From Evansella caseinilytica (GTDB lineage Bacteria; Bacillota; Bacilli; Bacillales; Salisediminibacteriaceae): a DNA stretch of 64,000 nucleotides. Of the stretch, positions 61,532-64,000 are shown piece by piece. Under the pieces are notes generated by a model, which was given only the letters and a program-made list of their open reading frames with translations, was not told the DNA's origin and searched no databases. How positions within the stretch are numbered: the first letter of the stretch is position 1; each line of letters opens with the position of its first letter. The position numbers were made by a program, and so were the translations under genes. The stretch lies in contig NZ_FNPI01000005.1 in the NCBI RefSeq assembly GCF_900107275.1, positions 229,883-293,882 of the forward strand, in the 5' to 3' direction.

Positions 61532-61569
61532 ATTATCTCTCCTTTTGATAACATTAGTTTTTAAAATTG

Positions 61570-61632
61570 TTGACATTATTCATGTCCTTCGTTATCATAT
61601 TCGTAGTATGAACTATGAACTTAGGTTCATAG
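61570..61632. promoter_or_regulatory. merR promoter and MerR operator in the nitroreductase promoter
   Basis: On the plus strand TTGACA (61570-61575), 17 bases and TATCAT (61593-61598) form a near-ideal sigma-A promoter for merR. CTATGAACTTAGGTTCATAG (61613-61632) is a perfect dyad. On the minus strand TTGCTA and CATACT flank it with a 19-base spacer, the overlong spacing typical of MerR-activated promoters, here for the nitroreductase gene. Confidence 0.75.
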
Positions 61633-61656
61633 CAAATGTTAACAAGAGGTCATATG

Positions 61657-62016
61657 ATGAAAATAAATGATGTTTCCAAAAAAACGGGTTTGCCAATCTC
61701 TACATTAAGATTTTATGAACGTAAAAACTTAATACCTGACACGTTGTTAGCAAGAGATGTGAATAATTATCGTATTTATAATGAAAAGGTCATCGATTAT
61801 CTAGAAGATGTGAAAACACTTTTGTCAACAGGATTCACTCTCAATGATTTAAGCACTTTAATTAATCAAGATCGTAGCTTAACATACGAGGAAAAGATGA
61901 AATTTGTTGAGAACAAACTAAAAGAGATTGAGGACAGTCAGAAAAAATTAGAGAAGTCAAAAAAATTCTTATCTGAAATACTAGTAGGTAAAGCCATTTT
62001 CAAAACAAAGTGCTGA
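61657..62016 (+). CDS. MerR-family transcriptional regulator
   Basis: The 119-residue protein has the MerR winged helix (KINDVSKKTGLPISTLRFYE, RKNLIPD, NNYRIYNEKVIDYLEDVKTL). A long dimerisation helix (EEKMKFVENKLKEIEDSQKK) follows. The C-terminal end is short with a lone Cys, so a metal or thiol signal is possible. It resembles regulators paired with nitroreductases or quinone reductases in Firmicutes. The start at 61657 has AGAGG at good spacing; ATG codons just upstream are also in frame. Confidence 0.9.
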   Translation: MKINDVSKKTGLPISTLRFYERKNLIPDTLLARDVNNYRIYNEKVIDYLEDVKTLLSTGFTLNDLSTLINQDRSLTYEEKMKFVENKLKEIEDSQKKLEKSKKFLSEILVGKAIFKTKC

Positions 62017-62336
62017 TCATTTTCATTTTTTTACGAATCTGTTCCTCCGTTCGTATAAGTCCATTTTTTACAACCTCTCCGCAAACCATTGGCATAGATA
62101 TTCAATCTTCCATTTAACTGCTGCGTGTTTTTCAAGAAAATGGACCTTGAACGGAACAACTCATTGCCACCCAACAGTTTCCTCGTCGATCTGTCATTGC
62201 TTATTAAGAAGAAGAATGGCTCCGAACTTGAGGAGTTCGATACTCGTTAAAAAATAAATGGTAGAATAAAAATTATTCCCCAACTTTCCCTAAACTCAGC
62301 AAAATTCACACAACCAGCAATCCAGCGAAAAATCAC

Positions 62337-62363
62337 AAAAACCCCTTGTGTACCAAGGGGTTT
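62337..62363. terminator. Hairpin downstream of the DUF4279 gene
   Basis: AAACCCCTTG and CAAGGGGTTT pair around a TGTAC loop. The minus-strand side is followed by TTTGTG. Confidence 0.6.
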
Positions 62364-62391
62364 GGCTGTTTTATGGGAGGACGCCAAATAA

Positions 62392-62450
62392 TCGCAGAAA
62401 AGCGTTGATCCATTAAGGTTTTCAGATCGGCGTGTGTAAAATTTGTGTAA
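62392..62450. repeat. Repeat copy 2: sequence shared with 34495-34552
   Basis: GTTGATCCATTAAGGTTTTC and AGATCGGCGTGTGTAAAATT match the other copy with few changes. Both lie downstream of DUF4279 sequence on the minus strand. Confidence 0.6.
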
Positions 62451-62497
62451 AAAATTTTGCGATTGCACCTGTTTGGACTTCCGGCAGGTGCTATTTA

Positions 62498-62941
62498 TCA
62501 TTCATCATTGATATCCTCTTCCACAAATCCATAAACATATTCATCGATATCGATAAATGCATCGATGCTAACCGCAAATTTCATTACTTCTACAGGAAGG
62601 ACGTAAGCAGGAGACATTCCATCAACTACATGAGTAACTGCACGTATTGCAGCCTCAATTCCTAATTCTCTTTTTAGCTCATTAATGATATCCACTTTAT
62701 CTTTAAAAGTATCAACGATCTTCTCGATAACCATTTCAAAATCACACGTTTCAATAACTCCTGTACTATACTTCCATGATGTAAAACTATATTGTCTTCT
62801 TGGATTAGCCCATTCCCCATTTTTTTCAGTATCCGTTGGAAAAATTCCCAACTTGTCTGTTACTGTTGACAGAGGAAAGTCCCAATCAGGTTCATGTTTT
62901 ATAAAATCTATATATACTTCGATGGATGTTTTTTTATACAT
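62498..62941 (-). CDS. DUF4279-type protein, probable immunity protein
   Basis: The 147-residue protein opens with MYKKTSIEVYIDFIKHEPDW and has WANPRRQYSFTSWKYSTGVIE, typical of the DUF4279 family. Its members often stand downstream of polymorphic toxin tails. The acidic C-terminus (IDIDEYVYGFVEEDINDE) fits a cytoplasmic inhibitor. AGGTGAAG lies ~10 bases before the ATG. Directly upstream on the same strand is a toxin-tail remnant, which supports the immunity role. Confidence 0.75.
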   Translation of the reverse strand: MYKKTSIEVYIDFIKHEPDWDFPLSTVTDKLGIFPTDTEKNGEWANPRRQYSFTSWKYSTGVIETCDFEMVIEKIVDTFKDKVDIINELKRELGIEAAIRAVTHVVDGMSPAYVLPVEVMKFAVSIDAFIDIDEYVYGFVEEDINDE

Positions 62942-63024
62942 AATAAATTACTTCACCTCGATCAACTTTTCTAGATCCCTTGTATTGATTTTTGCAAATT
63001 TAGATAATACTTAATGTTTTTAAC

Positions 63025-63162
63025 TCTGTAGACCACCATCTACTTTAAAATCCGGCGTTTTTACCCCTAGCATATTTGAGGTATGAACAATTTCACATTT
63101 TTCCCTTGATTTTAATAAGTCATCAACAACTTTTCTTCCACTAAAAATATAATCAACCACCC
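63025..63162 (-). pseudogene. Toxin C-terminal fragment B, nuclease-like
   Basis: On the minus strand the frame reads VVDYIFSGRKVVDDLLKSRE, then HTSNMLGVKTPDFKVDGGLQ and a stop at about 63024. PDFKVDG recalls the PD of PD-(D/E)xK-type toxin nucleases, and SLKTL in the next frame could be the displaced ExK strand. It is a short displaced tail lacking delivery domains. Confidence 0.5.
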
Positions 63163-63209
63163 ATCAATCGTATGGGTGGCGTATAATTGGCACCTATTTT
63201 CTTAAGAGA

Positions 63210-63548
63210 CTAGTTTTTTAATATTTTGTTAATAGGTAGATTAGGCTTTGGCAAAGATTTTATATTATCAATTGATGTATTTATTAATTCTGTAATAGTA
63301 GTTTGAAGTTTTTCAGGCAGTAAACTCTGTACATCCTCTAATTCGCACCCCAATCGAATAATATCGACTACTTTATCATCAATGTTCATTTTCTCTAATT
63401 GTTCAACAGAAAAAGGATTAAAAAGGTATCCTTCAGCTTCTTCTATTGTAATTGCATCCTTTTCAAGAGCTTGCAACAACCCTAATTGTATGATACATAG
63501 TAATTGTTGAATTTCCTCTTTACTTTTTACTTTAATTTTTAATTCCAT
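63210..63548 (-). CDS. DUF3969-type protein, probable immunity protein
   Basis: The 112-residue protein reads MELKIKVKSKEEIQQLLCII, LEKDAITIEEAEGYLFNPFS and ELEDVQSLLPEKLQTTI, matching the small all-helical DUF3969 family found beside polymorphic toxins. AAGGGAGAAG lies before the ATG at 63548; the frame opens at 63584. The gene follows a toxin-tail fragment by 16 bases. A partial duplicate is at 60500-60725. Confidence 0.75.
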   Translation of the reverse strand: MELKIKVKSKEEIQQLLCIIQLGLLQALEKDAITIEEAEGYLFNPFSVEQLEKMNIDDKVVDIIRLGCELEDVQSLLPEKLQTTITELINTSIDNIKSLPKPNLPINKILKN

Positions 63549-63564
63549 AAACTTCTCCCTTTTC

Positions 63565-63846
63565 TTATTTATTACTCCAACCATTTTTTACTTTTACATC
63601 AAATACTTTACCTGAAGAACTTTGAAAATAATGAATGGATATTTTTTTACCATTTACATCATAACCATCTTTGTATACCTTGTACCATTTACCAGATTCA
63701 ACTTCCCTTAATTTAGCCAGAACATCCTGATTTTTAACGTTTACTTTTCTAGTTCCGTTCTGTACAGCAACAAATCCATTGGGGTAATTTGGAGAATTTT
63801 TTATGGAAGTATAGACATTTTTAGCTTCCTCGCTAAAAAATATGGA
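63565..63846 (-). pseudogene. Toxin C-terminal fragment A, truncated by an insertion element
   Basis: The minus-strand frame reads FFSEEAKNVYTSIKNSPNYP, NGFVAVQNGTRKVNVKNQDV, KWYKVYKDGYDVNGKKISIH and YFQSSSGKVFDVKVKNGWSN before the stop. It looks like the C-terminal toxin domain of an LXG/WXG-type polymorphic toxin. The frame is lost at ~63846, where the sequence changes into the left flank of an ISL3-like transposase gene. Confidence 0.6.
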
Positions 63847-63923
63847 TTAAAAGACTAGATTTAAGATTCATTGGTCATACTGGAGATAAAATCTATCAAA
63901 CTATCTCCAGAGGTGAATGAATA

Positions 63924-64000
63924 ATGAACAAGGATTTTGAGCAAGAATATAGTGTGTTTCAGGCTGCCCTCCAAATCGAAGATCCATGGTATGTCACAGA
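63924..64000 (+). CDS. ISL3-like transposase, first 25 codons (cut by window edge)
   Basis: MNKDFEQEYSVFQAALQIED PWYVT matches the start of ISL3-family transposases, which begin with a short leader and LxLEDPWYV. GAGGTGAATG lies upstream. A CTGGAGATA/TATCTCCAG hairpin at 63879-63910 lies in the left flank. The rest is outside the window. Confidence 0.6.
   Translation, partial: MNKDFEQEYSVFQAALQIEDPWYVT

Noticed and set aside
62247..62501. Minus-strand 84-codon frame (MINSTCRKSK...)
   Set aside because: It covers a hairpin and a repeat block shared with 34.5 kb, and the other copy does not keep the frame.

Overview
The window reads as chromosomal DNA of a spore-forming Bacillales (Bacillaceae-like) bacterium. 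The lonA, lonB, clpX, tig and TPR-protein block follows the Bacillus subtilis order, the gene starts carry strong GGAGG-type ribosome sites, and GC content is moderate. A complete free-enzyme cellulase set points to a plant-biomass degrader. I cannot name the species from sequence alone.

Region 1 (1-15.7 kb, mostly minus strand) is core housekeeping DNA. It holds the N-terminal part of lonA, then lonB, clpX, trigger factor and a TPR protein. A phosphosulfolactate synthase gene (comA type) and an SLC13-type anion permease sit between lonB and clpX. A mini-gene encoding only a ClpX-like zinc-binding domain lies just upstream of clpX. Further on are a small basic protein, a broken gene, a lipoprotein, an NRAMP-related transporter and a GNAT acetyltransferase.

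Region 2 (16-31 kb) is a plant-polysaccharide island. Five secreted modular proteins lie head to tail on the minus strand: GH48, a CBM2 protein with an unrecognised C-terminal domain, a GH5 mannanase-like enzyme, a GH5 endoglucanase and a GH9 endoglucanase. Four of the five carry a CBM3 and one or two Fn3 modules. A GH11 xylanase is divergent. cre-like catabolite-repression sites lie in the shared 1.4 kb intergenic region.

Region 3 (31-34.8 kb) is a scar zone with an MFS transporter, a decayed tnpB, transposase and immunity-gene fragments and a small membrane protein.

Region 4 (34.8-58.6 kb) is a nonribosomal peptide cluster that I do not recognise as a known product. In transcription order it has a serine acetyltransferase, a SagB-type oxidase, NRPS-1 (A-T-E, Phe code), NRPS-2 (C-A-T, Ile/Val-like code), NRPS-3 (C-A-T-E-Cy-A-T-Cy-A-T-TE, one Ser-like and two Cys codes) and a type II thioesterase separated from the rest by a reverse-transcriptase remnant. 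The inferred product is a pentapeptide, D-Phe, Ile/Val, D-(Ser-like), then two adjacent thiazoline/thiazole rings. A PadR regulator and an MFS exporter lie upstream, with a second PadR nearby.

Region 5 (58.6-64 kb) holds decayed ORFs, a MerR/nitroreductase divergent pair, and an array of polymorphic-toxin tail fragments with immunity genes (DUF4279 and DUF3969 types). It ends at an incoming ISL3-like transposase. A family of short intergenic repeats bounded by TGTTCAAAAAG/CTTTTTGAACA is scattered through regions 1, 2, 4 and 5.
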